Shown in pieces: positions 49,332 to 58,109 of a DNA stretch of 64,000 nt. Every line of letters starts with the position of its first letter. Within the stretch, counting starts at the first letter, position 1. Origin of the DNA: an uncultured Prevotella sp. (GTDB taxonomy: Bacteria > Bacteroidota > Bacteroidia > Bacteroidales > Bacteroidaceae). The stretch is taken from contig CAJOHJ010000009.1 in the NCBI GenBank assembly GCA_905234265.1, forward strand, positions 94,061 to 158,060, written 5' to 3'. The notes under the pieces were generated by a model. The model did no database searches. It worked only from the letters and a program-made list of their open reading frames with translations, and was not told the DNA's origin. A program made the translations under genes and the position numbers.

Positions 49332-52106
49332 TCACCTCTTACCACTCACCTCTACCGGAATGCGGAACCAGAATGTGCTGCCCTGCCCCACTTCGCTGTC
49401 GACGCCTATCGTGCCGCCGCACTTGTCGATGATGGCCTTGCAGATGGCAAGCCCCAAGCCGGTACCCTGCACGAAGTCGTTGAGCTTGACGAAGCGTTCG
49501 AAGACGCGCGGACACTGCTCCTTGGGAATGCCGGTGCCGGTGTCTTCGCAGAAGACGTAGATGCTGTCGACGCCGTCAGCGCCAGACTCCACGCGGTAGC
49601 CCACCTTGATGTGGCCCTTAGTGGTATACTTGACGGCATTGGTGACGAAGTTGGTAACCACCTGCCAGAGGCGCCTAATGTCGACAGTCACGACCAGCGA
49701 AGTGCATGGATTTTCCTTCTGGAATTCAATGTCGGGATTGGTGACGCGCCCGGAGAGCGTCTGGCAGATGTCGTTGAACGACTGTGCGAAGTCGACGGTT
49801 TCTGGCAGCAGCTGCATGGCATTGGCATCGACATTGCTGATGGCAAGAATGTCGTTGATGAGGCGCAGCAGCATGTCGCAGTTGTTGTGGATGATGCGTA
49901 TGAACTCCTGGCGCTCCTCCTCGTTGTCGATGGTCTGCAACAGGTCGCTGAAGCCTACGATGGCATTCAGCGGCGTGCGGATTTCGTGGGTCATGTTGGC
50001 AAGGAACACCGACTTCAGCTTGCCGGAGTCTTCGGCACGCGCTGTCTCGTAGCGCAGCTGCTGCTGGGCCTCCATAAGTTCTGTCATGTCGCGGACCACG
50101 CCAAAATACTCATGCGTCTTGCCGTCGGCAGCGACTATGGGAATGCCGCTGATGGAATACCATGTCGACTTTGCCGACAGCGGAGTGCGGTCGAAATGGT
50201 GCATGGCTGTGAACGGCTTGCCTTTCAGCACTGCTTCCTCGAGATTGCGTCGCGCTATAGGGGCGCTTTCTGCCGACATGCCCGACATATACTCCTCAAG
50301 GGTCTCGCTATACTGTGCACTGTTAAGCGTCCGCGTGAAATGGATTGTCCTTTCTGCGATATTATAGTGCCACACGAACATCTTGTTCTCCTCAAGCAGA
50401 TAGACCAGCTGGCGGTCGTACTCTCCGATGGCGGCCTGTGCGGCACGCAGCTGGCGCTCGTGGTCGCGCTGGTCGAGATATAGCTGACGCTCGGCCGTGA
50501 CGTCGCGACTCGTGACTATATAGTAAATCAGCTGTCCGCCATCATTGAATACCGGACGAATGCGCAGTTCGACGAACTTGTTGAGGTTCAGCTCCGGATA
50601 GTTCATGTGCTGGCAGATATGCACCATTTCGAGCCTGGCCGGGTCCATGACACCCTTTATCAGCGGCGTCTCAAAGAGCGACGTCTTATAGAAGAAGTCG
50701 AGACTCCGCTCGTCGATGCCGCAAAGTTCCTTCATGCGGTCGTTAAGGTCGAGGAGCATTCCGTCGGCCGAATAGAACGACATGGCCACCAGATTAGTGT
50801 CGAAAATCTTCATATACCTGTTGCCCATCTCCTGGTTATGCTTCTCTTCGGCCAGCGCAGCAGTGTTGTCCCTGATGGTGCAGACGAAGAAGCGCGGCTT
50901 GCCATGATCGGCTTCCACCTGTGCGTTGCCATACCATTGGCACCAGCGAGGCTCACTGTCCGTGCCGGCATTCCACAGCACCTGCGAGTTCCATTTTGCC
51001 ACTTCGCCGTTGATCGATCGTGCGATGTTGTCCCTGATGGACGCCTGGCTGTCACAGTCGATGCGGCTCATGAATTCCTCAGGAGTCATGCCCTCTGCCG
51101 GCAGCAGATTGCCGTAGACGTTGGAGATGCGCCAGGTGTTGGCGTCGTAGAGGATGACAGAGTGGTTGGTCATGCTCAGAGCCTGCTTCATGATGTTGTT
51201 GATGTCGGCACTGTGGGCCACGGCGGCCTTCACCCTGCCGACGAGCAGACGGCTGAGCAGTATCAAGAAGACTGCCACCGCCAGCAGGCCGCAGACCAGC
51301 AGGAGGCTCAGCGGCGACTCGTCGTCGTGGATGCGGTTGGGACGGAACCATTTGTCGTAGACTTTCTGCAAGTCGCCGGCCTGTTCCAGACGGGTGTACT
51401 CCTCGTCGATGAGTTCTATGAGCTGTTTGTCGTAGCCGATGATGTGCAGCTCGCCGGCAGGAATGTCTATCTCGTCGACGGTAATGCTGTCAAGGCGCAG
51501 CTCCTGAATTTTGCGCGTCAGCGGCGTCTCGCCCCACACCATGTACTTGAACTTGCCGCTGCGAATGCCGGAGAGGCCATACTTGGGGGGGTGGTAGTCA
51601 ACGGCGAACGGCAGGCCCTCCTTGCTCTTGATGTATAGCTCTGCATAGTCGTTCTTCTTGAGTATCAGCGTGTCGCCGGCGCCAAGATTTGACAGGCGGT
51701 GCAACGGAGGAGTGGTGACCTTGCGGGCAACAAGCATGGTGTAGTAGTTGACGAACTTCTTCGTCATGTAGTAAGGCCTGTCGCTGTAGTTGTAGGACAT
51801 GGCGTGTATCAGGTCGGCATCGCGGCGCTCGAACAGCTTGGCAGCCATGTACCACTCCTGCATGACAAACTTATGGGGAATGTCCAGACGGTTGAGGATG
51901 ATGTCCAGTATTTCAACGTTGTAGCCGGCAGGCTTTCCGTCGGAAGTCTGGTATTCGAAAGGCAGGAAGTCCCAGTCGCTGACAATCACCAGAGGGTTAT
52001 CCTTGGAATATCCGCCGAGGCTGCGGCCAACGGCAGGACTGCCCACCGACAGCAGCAGTGCCGTCAGCAGCAGGAATAATGGGATGATGACTGTATGCCT
52101 TTTCAT
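49332..52106 (-). CDS. Sensor histidine kinase with periplasmic SBP_bac_3-like domain and PAS domains
   Basis: Extracytoplasmic solute-binding-like N-terminus; PAS-like repeats; HEIRTPLNAIVGFSDLLQ H-box; DTGTGIPKEQCPRVFERF, GTGLGLAICKAI. Confidence 0.9.
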   Translation of the reverse strand: MKRHTVIIPLFLLLTALLLSVGSPAVGRSLGGYSKDNPLVIVSDWDFLPFEYQTSDGKPAGYNVEILDIILNRLDIPHKFVMQEWYMAAKLFERRDADLIHAMSYNYSDRPYYMTKKFVNYYTMLVARKVTTPPLHRLSNLGAGDTLILKKNDYAELYIKSKEGLPFAVDYHPPKYGLSGIRSGKFKYMVWGETPLTRKIQELRLDSITVDEIDIPAGELHIIGYDKQLIELIDEEYTRLEQAGDLQKVYDKWFRPNRIHDDESPLSLLLVCGLLAVAVFLILLSRLLVGRVKAAVAHSADINNIMKQALSMTNHSVILYDANTWRISNVYGNLLPAEGMTPEEFMSRIDCDSQASIRDNIARSINGEVAKWNSQVLWNAGTDSEPRWCQWYGNAQVEADHGKPRFFVCTIRDNTAALAEEKHNQEMGNRYMKIFDTNLVAMSFYSADGMLLDLNDRMKELCGIDERSLDFFYKTSLFETPLIKGVMDPARLEMVHICQHMNYPELNLNKFVELRIRPVFNDGGQLIYYIVTSRDVTAERQLYLDQRDHERQLRAAQAAIGEYDRQLVYLLEENKMFVWHYNIAERTIHFTRTLNSAQYSETLEEYMSGMSAESAPIARRNLEEAVLKGKPFTAMHHFDRTPLSAKSTWYSISGIPIVAADGKTHEYFGVVRDMTELMEAQQQLRYETARAEDSGKLKSVFLANMTHEIRTPLNAIVGFSDLLQTIDNEEERQEFIRIIHNNCDMLLRLINDILAISNVDANAMQLLPETVDFAQSFNDICQTLSGRVTNPDIEFQKENPCTSLVVTVDIRRLWQVVTNFVTNAVKYTTKGHIKVGYRVESGADGVDSIYVFCEDTGTGIPKEQCPRVFERFVKLNDFVQGTGLGLAICKAIIDKCGGTIGVDSEVGQGSTFWFRIPVEVSGKR

Positions 52107-52110
52107 TGGG

Positions 52111-54933
52111 TTAGCTAATGCGTTCAAATTCGTGACAGCTGCATGGAATGGTTATCCACACGGTGGTTCCCTTGCCGACTTCTGAGCTGATGGTAATCTT
52201 TCCGCCCATCTGGCGCAGCAGTTCGTGGCAGATGCTCAGCCCAAGCCCCGTCCGCTGGCTGTCGGAAGTCATGAAGCGGTCGTAGATGCGATCCAGACGG
52301 TCGGCAGGAATGCCGCAGCCGGTGTCCTGCACGGCTATCAGCAGATCGGCACCAGTGAAGTCGTAGCGCGCCCTCACTCTGCCTTCCGTGGTGTTCTGAG
52401 CGGCGTTGGCAACGATGTTGCGGACTATTATGGACACGTTCTGCTGATTAATATCTACCACAAGCTTGTTATAGGTCTTGTCAACGAGATACTCCACTCC
52501 GTCATGCTTGTAGTTCAGCCATGCATCGTGGCACAGCGACTCGAAAATCTGGGCAAAGTCTACAGGCGAAGTCTGCATTTCTATCATGCCTGCGTCAAGG
52601 CGTGAAATGAACAGTATGTCGTTGATGAGTTCCAGCAGCTGCTTGGAGTTGTTCTTTATCTCATTGATGAACACCTTGTCGTCCTCTGCATCATGCTTCT
52701 GGCTGAACAGCTCGGCGAAGCCCACCACTGACGTCAGCGGCGTCCTGATTTCGTAGCTCATGTTTCGGAGGAATGCGTTCTTCACGGTTTCCACCTCCTG
52801 AGCGCGCAGCGTTTCGCGTGCCAGTTCCTTCTCTGTGGCCTTTATGTCACTGCTGTCGCGCACCATGCCGAAATAGCTTGTCACTGCGCCATGCTCGTCT
52901 GTCACTGGCACAAACGACACGCTGAGTGCCAGCGGTTTGCCGTCTCTTCGCCTCAGCGCAGTCTCCACTTCAGCCGTCAGGGATGCATTGGCATGGCGGT
53001 CAAGGCTGCTGAGAAGGTGGTGGACGGTTCTGCGTGACTCGGGCTTAGTCATCATGAGCATGCGCATCTGCGTAAGCTTGTACTGGGCGTGGTTGATGCT
53101 GTTGTAGATGGTAAGCTCGTGCGTGTCGGGCTGATAGGTGGCCATGCGGACGCCACCGTTGTGCAGCACGAAGTCGATGTTGTTGATGTATTCCTCCACC
53201 TCGCCGCTGGCCTGGCTGATCTTCTGGCTGTTGCTGCGCAGACGAGAGTAGGAAACCGCAATGTCGGTAACGTCGCGGCCTGTGACATAGATGGCCAGCA
53301 GCTGGTTGTTGGCGTCGAAGACGGGAGTCATCAGCACCTCATAGTTGAATTGTCCACGCTTCTGGTACTGACAGATGCGGCGTGTGTCGGTGGCGGCAAC
53401 AAACCTCAGCGTGAGGTATTCCGACTGGTCAGTGGTGAAGTCGAAGTCCAGCTCGCCCAGCACGTCGGACAGTGTAAAGCCCTGCCCGATGAGAGTCTGC
53501 TTGTCGGCACCGAATGTCTGCTCGGCCTTTATGTTCATGTCTGTCAGCAGCCTGTCGGCCCCGAAGGCCATTGTGTCGACCATCGACGAGTCGAAGATGG
53601 CCTGATAGCGGACTCTGTCGTCCTTCACCTTCTGCTGGCGCATGCGCTCGGCTGTGGTGTCGCTGATGGTTTCCATGATGTCGGTGGCCTTGCCGCCCTT
53701 GTCGCGGCGGAACACAGACAGGTGGATGGTAAGGTTGCGCTCGTTGCCCTCCTCGTCGATGCTTCTGATGCCTTCGAGCGTCTTCTCACTTTGCAACGAG
53801 GGGTTGCTCTCAAACTCCTTCAGAGCTGTGAGCAGACGCTCGCGGTCGGCAGGCATGAATTCGATCAGCGCAGTGGCCACCGGCAACGACCAGCTGCCGT
53901 CGTCTTCAAGCCGCGAGAATGTCTGCTGTGCAATGTTGAACAGCCACGTGTGTACGCCACTGGTGTGCAGCACCAGAGACAGACGGTCGTTGCTGTGGCG
54001 AAGCTCGTCGGTAAGGCGTATTTCGCGAACCTTATAGATTACTATAATAGAAATTACTATTGTGGCGAAGAGGATAAGTGCAACCACTACCTGCCATATC
54101 CACGACGGAATACCGCTGTCGCGACGCTCCGGATAGAACCACTTATTCTGAATGGCCTGCAGGCGTCCCGACGAGTTCAGCAGGGTGAACACGCTGTCGA
54201 GCTTGTTGAGCAGCGCAGGATTGTTTGACATGAACTTATACTCGCCGCTCTGCATCGAAACTGGCGTCAGCTGCAGGTTGTCGAAGTGGTAGTTGTTGAT
54301 GAGCCACTTCAGCGACATTGTGTTCCAGACTATCTGCAGCCCCTGTTCGTTGTGGGCGCGCTGCATGGCGTCGCGCATGTCGTCGTAGGGCAAGGCATTG
54401 TCGCCCCAGCCGTGCTGCATCATGTAGTGGTGGCTGAAGCTGCCGCCATGCACTGCGACGCGGTGCCGGGCAAGGTCTTCGGTGGTCTTCACCTTTGGCT
54501 GCTCCGACTTGCGGTGTGCAATGCTGTGGGTGAAAATCTGTATCACCGACTTGCCGTATTCTGCATATTCGTTATGGAAATGCGCATCCATGCCAAGCAT
54601 CAGGTCTGACTGGCCGTTCTTAAGGTCGTTCAGGGCCTCCTTGGTAGGCTTCAGCTTAATGACGTATGGAATGTTCAGCTCATGGAAGACTTCGCGCAGC
54701 AAGTCTACGTTGTAGCCAACGGCGTCGCCGTTTTCGTTCAGGAAGACGTATGGCCACAGGTCCCACGCATCTTCATACACCAGCGGATGCTCGTCGGTGA
54801 ACTCCCTGTCGGTGGGTGTCTGTGCCAACAGCTGCCCACTGCCTGCCACCATAAGCAGCAGCGAGGCCACGAGCAGCAGCCGTCTGCGCCAGAGGGCCTG
54901 CACTGGGATGTTCTTATGACTTGCCATACACAT
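52111..54933 (-). CDS. Sensor histidine kinase with periplasmic SBP_bac_3-like domain (paralog of upstream gene)
   Basis: YEIRTPLTSVVGFAELFS; DTGCGIPADRLDRIYDRF, TGLGLSICHELLRQMGG. Confidence 0.9.
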   Translation of the reverse strand: MCMASHKNIPVQALWRRRLLLVASLLLMVAGSGQLLAQTPTDREFTDEHPLVYEDAWDLWPYVFLNENGDAVGYNVDLLREVFHELNIPYVIKLKPTKEALNDLKNGQSDLMLGMDAHFHNEYAEYGKSVIQIFTHSIAHRKSEQPKVKTTEDLARHRVAVHGGSFSHHYMMQHGWGDNALPYDDMRDAMQRAHNEQGLQIVWNTMSLKWLINNYHFDNLQLTPVSMQSGEYKFMSNNPALLNKLDSVFTLLNSSGRLQAIQNKWFYPERRDSGIPSWIWQVVVALILFATIVISIIVIYKVREIRLTDELRHSNDRLSLVLHTSGVHTWLFNIAQQTFSRLEDDGSWSLPVATALIEFMPADRERLLTALKEFESNPSLQSEKTLEGIRSIDEEGNERNLTIHLSVFRRDKGGKATDIMETISDTTAERMRQQKVKDDRVRYQAIFDSSMVDTMAFGADRLLTDMNIKAEQTFGADKQTLIGQGFTLSDVLGELDFDFTTDQSEYLTLRFVAATDTRRICQYQKRGQFNYEVLMTPVFDANNQLLAIYVTGRDVTDIAVSYSRLRSNSQKISQASGEVEEYINNIDFVLHNGGVRMATYQPDTHELTIYNSINHAQYKLTQMRMLMMTKPESRRTVHHLLSSLDRHANASLTAEVETALRRRDGKPLALSVSFVPVTDEHGAVTSYFGMVRDSSDIKATEKELARETLRAQEVETVKNAFLRNMSYEIRTPLTSVVGFAELFSQKHDAEDDKVFINEIKNNSKQLLELINDILFISRLDAGMIEMQTSPVDFAQIFESLCHDAWLNYKHDGVEYLVDKTYNKLVVDINQQNVSIIVRNIVANAAQNTTEGRVRARYDFTGADLLIAVQDTGCGIPADRLDRIYDRFMTSDSQRTGLGLSICHELLRQMGGKITISSEVGKGTTVWITIPCSCHEFERIS

Positions 54934-54967
54934 TAATATATATTACGCGCGCGCGGACACGCTGTTC

Positions 54968-55954
54968 TCAATAGGCTTCACGGTATTTGTTCTCGTCTTT
55001 GTCGCCAAGCATCGACAGATACGACTGGTAGCGGCTCTGGGCTATGTAATGCTGCTCGACGGCATCGCGGACGGCACAGCCGGGTTCATGGGTGTGCGTG
55101 CAGTTGGAGAAGCGGCACTGCTTGGAGAACTCAAAGATTTCCTTGAAATAGCTGGTCACTTCCTCCGGTTCCATGTCGAAGGTGCCAAAGCCCTTGATGC
55201 CCGGTGTGTCGATAAGGTAGCCGGGTGTTGGGTGATGGGTGGTGGGTGATGGGGGGTGGGTGATGGGGGGCAGAGGTATCATTTCCGAAAAGGTCGTGGT
55301 GTGCATGCCCGTATTGTGTGCATCGCTGATGTCGGCCGTGCGCAGCTGTGTTCCAGGTACGAGGGTGTTGATGAGCGTCGACTTCCCCACCCCGGAGTTT
55401 CCGCTCAGCAGGGTTATCTTGCCTTGCAGCATCTGGCGCAGCGGCTCGATGCCCATGCCGGTGACGGCGGAGATGGCCATGCACTGATAGCCCACGGTCT
55501 CGTAGAGGTCGATCATCATCTGCTGATAGCGCTGCTCGTCGGCATTGAGCAGGTCGGTCTTGTTGAACACCAGCACCACCGGCACCCTATAGGCTTCTGC
55601 CGAGGCCAGGAAGCGGTCGATGAATGTAGTGCTGGTCTCCGGACGCACAACGGTGACTACCAGCAGGGCCAGGTCGACATTGGCTGCCAGAATGTGGCTC
55701 TGCTTGGAGAGGTTGATGCTCTTGCGGATAATGTAGTTGCGGCGGTCTTCTATTTCGGTGATGAAGGGGGTTGGGTGTTGGGTGTTGGGTGATGGGTGTT
55801 GGGTGATGGTGACCCTGTCGCCAACTGCCACGGGATTAGTGGTCCGTATGCCACGCAGCCGGAAATTACCTTTTATCTTACAGTCAACAGTCAGTCCATC
55901 GTCCGTAAGGACGGTGTACCAACTGCCTGTATTCTTTATCACAAGCCCTTTCAC
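54968..55954 (-). CDS. rsgA: Ribosome small-subunit-dependent GTPase A with two in-frame heptamer insertions
   Basis: [33 protein letters not shown] zinc site; inserts [13 protein letters not shown] and [16 protein letters not shown]. Confidence 0.95.
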   Translation of the reverse strand: MKGLVIKNTGSWYTVLTDDGLTVDCKIKGNFRLRGIRTTNPVAVGDRVTITQHPSPNTQHPTPFITEIEDRRNYIIRKSINLSKQSHILAANVDLALLVVTVVRPETSTTFIDRFLASAEAYRVPVVLVFNKTDLLNADEQRYQQMMIDLYETVGYQCMAISAVTGMGIEPLRQMLQGKITLLSGNSGVGKSTLINTLVPGTQLRTADISDAHNTGMHTTTFSEMIPLPPITHPPSPTTHHPTPGYLIDTPGIKGFGTFDMEPEEVTSYFKEIFEFSKQCRFSNCTHTHEPGCAVRDAVEQHYIAQSRYQSYLSMLGDKDENKYREAY

Positions 55955-55994
55955 CGCAACTGTGAAGCTTTTGTCCGCCGTAGCCTGCCGTGGA

Positions 55995-56555
55995 CTACAC
56001 CGTCATTATCTCCTTGTTCTTGGCGTCCATCAGCTCGTCAAGGCGCTTGATGTACTTGTCGTGCAGCTTCTGCAGGTCCAGCTCGGCGTCCTTCTCGTTG
56101 TCCTCCGACAGACCGTCCTTGATGGCTTTCTTCAGCTTGTCCTTGACGTCGGCACGCACGTTGCGCACCTCCACCTTGGCCTTCTCGGCAATCTTGTTGC
56201 ACTGCTTTACCAGGTCGCGGCGGCGCTCCTCGGTGGGCTGAGGAATGCCAAGGCGGATAATCTCGCCATTGTTCTCGGGAGTGATGCCTACGTCGCTGTC
56301 CATGATGGCCTTCTCTATGTCGCGGATCATCTTCTTGTCCCACGGCTTGATGGCTATCGTGCGGGCATCGGGAGTGGACACGTTGGCCACCTGGTTCAGC
56401 GGCACCTTCTGCCCGTAGGACTCCACACGGACGCCGCTCAGAATGGCAACATTGGCACGTCCGGCACGCACTCTGTTAAGTTCTTCTTCCAAATACATGG
56501 CTGCCATTTCCATACGCTCTTCGGCAGCTGACAGTGTTTCTTTTACGTCTATCAT
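55995..56555 (-). CDS. frr: Ribosome recycling factor
   Basis: [48 protein letters not shown]. Confidence 0.97.
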   Translation of the reverse strand: MIDVKETLSAAEERMEMAAMYLEEELNRVRAGRANVAILSGVRVESYGQKVPLNQVANVSTPDARTIAIKPWDKKMIRDIEKAIMDSDVGITPENNGEIIRLGIPQPTEERRRDLVKQCNKIAEKAKVEVRNVRADVKDKLKKAIKDGLSEDNEKDAELDLQKLHDKYIKRLDELMDAKNKEIMTV

Positions 56556-56674
56556 GTTAGTAAGTAATAGTAGGTGTTCTGAAAAAATTTTCACAAATTT
56601 AAGCATAATAATAATAATCCACAAAATTTTGGCATTTTTTTTTCCGTTTAAGCCCTAATTATTACTTTTGCAGC

Positions 56675-57934
56675 ATGATTAGCGACCCTTCACTGCGCGA
56701 CAGGCGCATTGCCCTGCTGCTCTCCGGCGGCGTAGACTCGTCGGTGGCACTCTACGAACTCGTGCGGCGCGGACTCAAGCCCGACTGCTTCTACATAAAG
56801 ATTGGCCCGGAGGACAATCTGTCTGCCGACGGCGGCAACGGAGACGGACAGACATGGGACTGTTCGGCAGAGGAAGACCTGGAAATGGCTACCGCCGTAA
56901 GCCGCAAGTACGGATGCAGCCTGGAAATCGTTGACTGCCACCGCGACTACTGGGACCAGGTGACGCGCTACACCATGGAGAAGGTGCGCAACGGCTTCAC
57001 GCCAAATCCCGACGTCATGTGCAACCGGCTGATAAAATTCGGAGCCTTCCACGAAAAGCGCGGCCACGAATATGACCTTATTGCCACAGGCCACTATGCA
57101 CAGACGGAACCTGCCGGCATTTCTGAGGGCAGCGGAACTCTGGACGCTGAACAGGGAAGCAGCACATCGCCCAACAGCCAGCTACAATGGCTTTGCACCA
57201 GCCCCGACCCGGTGAAAGACCAGACCGACTTCCTGGCTCAAATCTACGGATGGCAGCTGCAGAAAGCACTCTTCCCCATCGGCCACATGCTCAAGGATGA
57301 AGTGCGCCGCATTGCCGACAGCGAGAGGCTGGCGCCTGCACACCGCCGAGACTCGCAGGGCATCTGCTTCCTGGGGAAAATCGACTACAACGAATACCTG
57401 CGACGCTATCTGGGACAGCAGCAGGGCGACGTCGTTGAACTGGAGACTGGCCGGCTCATCGGGCATCACCAGGGACACTGGTTCCACACCATAGGACAGC
57501 GAAAGGGCCTCGGACTGGGCGGAGGCCCGTGGTTTGTAGTCAAGAAAGACATCCAGCAGAACATAATCTACGTATCGCATGGCTACGACCCGCAGACGGC
57601 CTACCGACAGGAGTTTGTCATTGCCGACTTCAACAGCCTCATACCCACGGCAGGCTATTCCGTACCCACGGCAGGCAATTCCGTTCCCGCGGCAGGCAGC
57701 AATAACGGCAGCGGCCAATCGGCCTCTGCCGCCGACAGACTGCTGCGGGGCAACGTAACCATAAAAATCCGCCACACGCCCGAATTTACTGCCGCCACCA
57801 TCGAGCCACTTCCCGACGGCCGCTACATCATCCGTGCCGCAGAGCCTATCCACGGCGTGGCTCCGGGACAGTTCTGCGTAGTCTACGACAGCAACCACCA
57901 CCGATGCTACGGCAGCGGCGAAATCACCATCTGA
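56675..57934 (+). CDS. mnmA: tRNA-specific 2-thiouridylase with in-frame 21-bp repeats
   Basis: ALLLSGGVDSSVALYEL; GFTPNPDVMCNRLIKFGAF; RDSQGICFLGKIDYNEYL; repeat PTAGYSV PTAGNSV PAAGSNN. Confidence 0.95.
   Translation: MISDPSLRDRRIALLLSGGVDSSVALYELVRRGLKPDCFYIKIGPEDNLSADGGNGDGQTWDCSAEEDLEMATAVSRKYGCSLEIVDCHRDYWDQVTRYTMEKVRNGFTPNPDVMCNRLIKFGAFHEKRGHEYDLIATGHYAQTEPAGISEGSGTLDAEQGSSTSPNSQLQWLCTSPDPVKDQTDFLAQIYGWQLQKALFPIGHMLKDEVRRIADSERLAPAHRRDSQGICFLGKIDYNEYLRRYLGQQQGDVVELETGRLIGHHQGHWFHTIGQRKGLGLGGGPWFVVKKDIQQNIIYVSHGYDPQTAYRQEFVIADFNSLIPTAGYSVPTAGNSVPAAGSNNGSGQSASAADRLLRGNVTIKIRHTPEFTAATIEPLPDGRYIIRAAEPIHGVAPGQFCVVYDSNHHRCYGSGEITI
57644..57706. repeat. Three in-frame 21-bp units in mnmA
   Basis: CCCACGGCAGGCTATTCCGTA / CCCACGGCAGGCAATTCCGTT / CCCGCGGCAGGCAGCAATAAC. 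Confidence 0.92.
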
Positions 57935-57935
57935 G

Positions 57936-58050
57936 AATTTGTAACTCGCAGAGATAATTTCGTAACATGCAGAGATAATTCCGTAACATGCAGAGATAAT
58001 TTCGTAACATGCAGAGATAATTTCGTAACATGCAGAGATAATTTCGTAAA
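57936..58050. repeat. Tandem array of the dispersed 21-bp family (AATTTCGTAACATGCAGAGAT), about 5 units
   Basis: Units start at 57936 (20-bp variant), 57956, 57977, 57998, 58019, plus a partial. Confidence 0.95.
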
Positions 58051-58051
58051 C

Positions 58052-58090
58052 AAAAAAAATCAGGGAGAAAACCTTCTCCCTGATTTTTTA
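58052..58090. terminator. Bidirectional Rho-independent terminator
   Basis: AATCAGGGAGAA-AACC-TTCTCCCTGATT flanked by A and T runs, between convergent mnmA and 58110 genes. Confidence 0.9.
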
Positions 58091-58109
58091 TAATCACATT
58101 TCATTGCGC

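Noticed and set aside
51585-51591. G7 tract in the sensor kinase as a phase-variation site
   Set aside because: Seven bases, mid-gene, in frame (DYHPPKYGL); weaker than the two 8-nt N-terminal tracts.
53089-54228. 379-aa plus-strand ORF
   Set aside because: Antisense to a sensor kinase with clear domain motifs; shadow ORF. The same applies to 50607-51638.
57936-58050. CRISPR array
   Set aside because: Units are contiguous 21-mers without unique spacers and there are no cas genes in the window.
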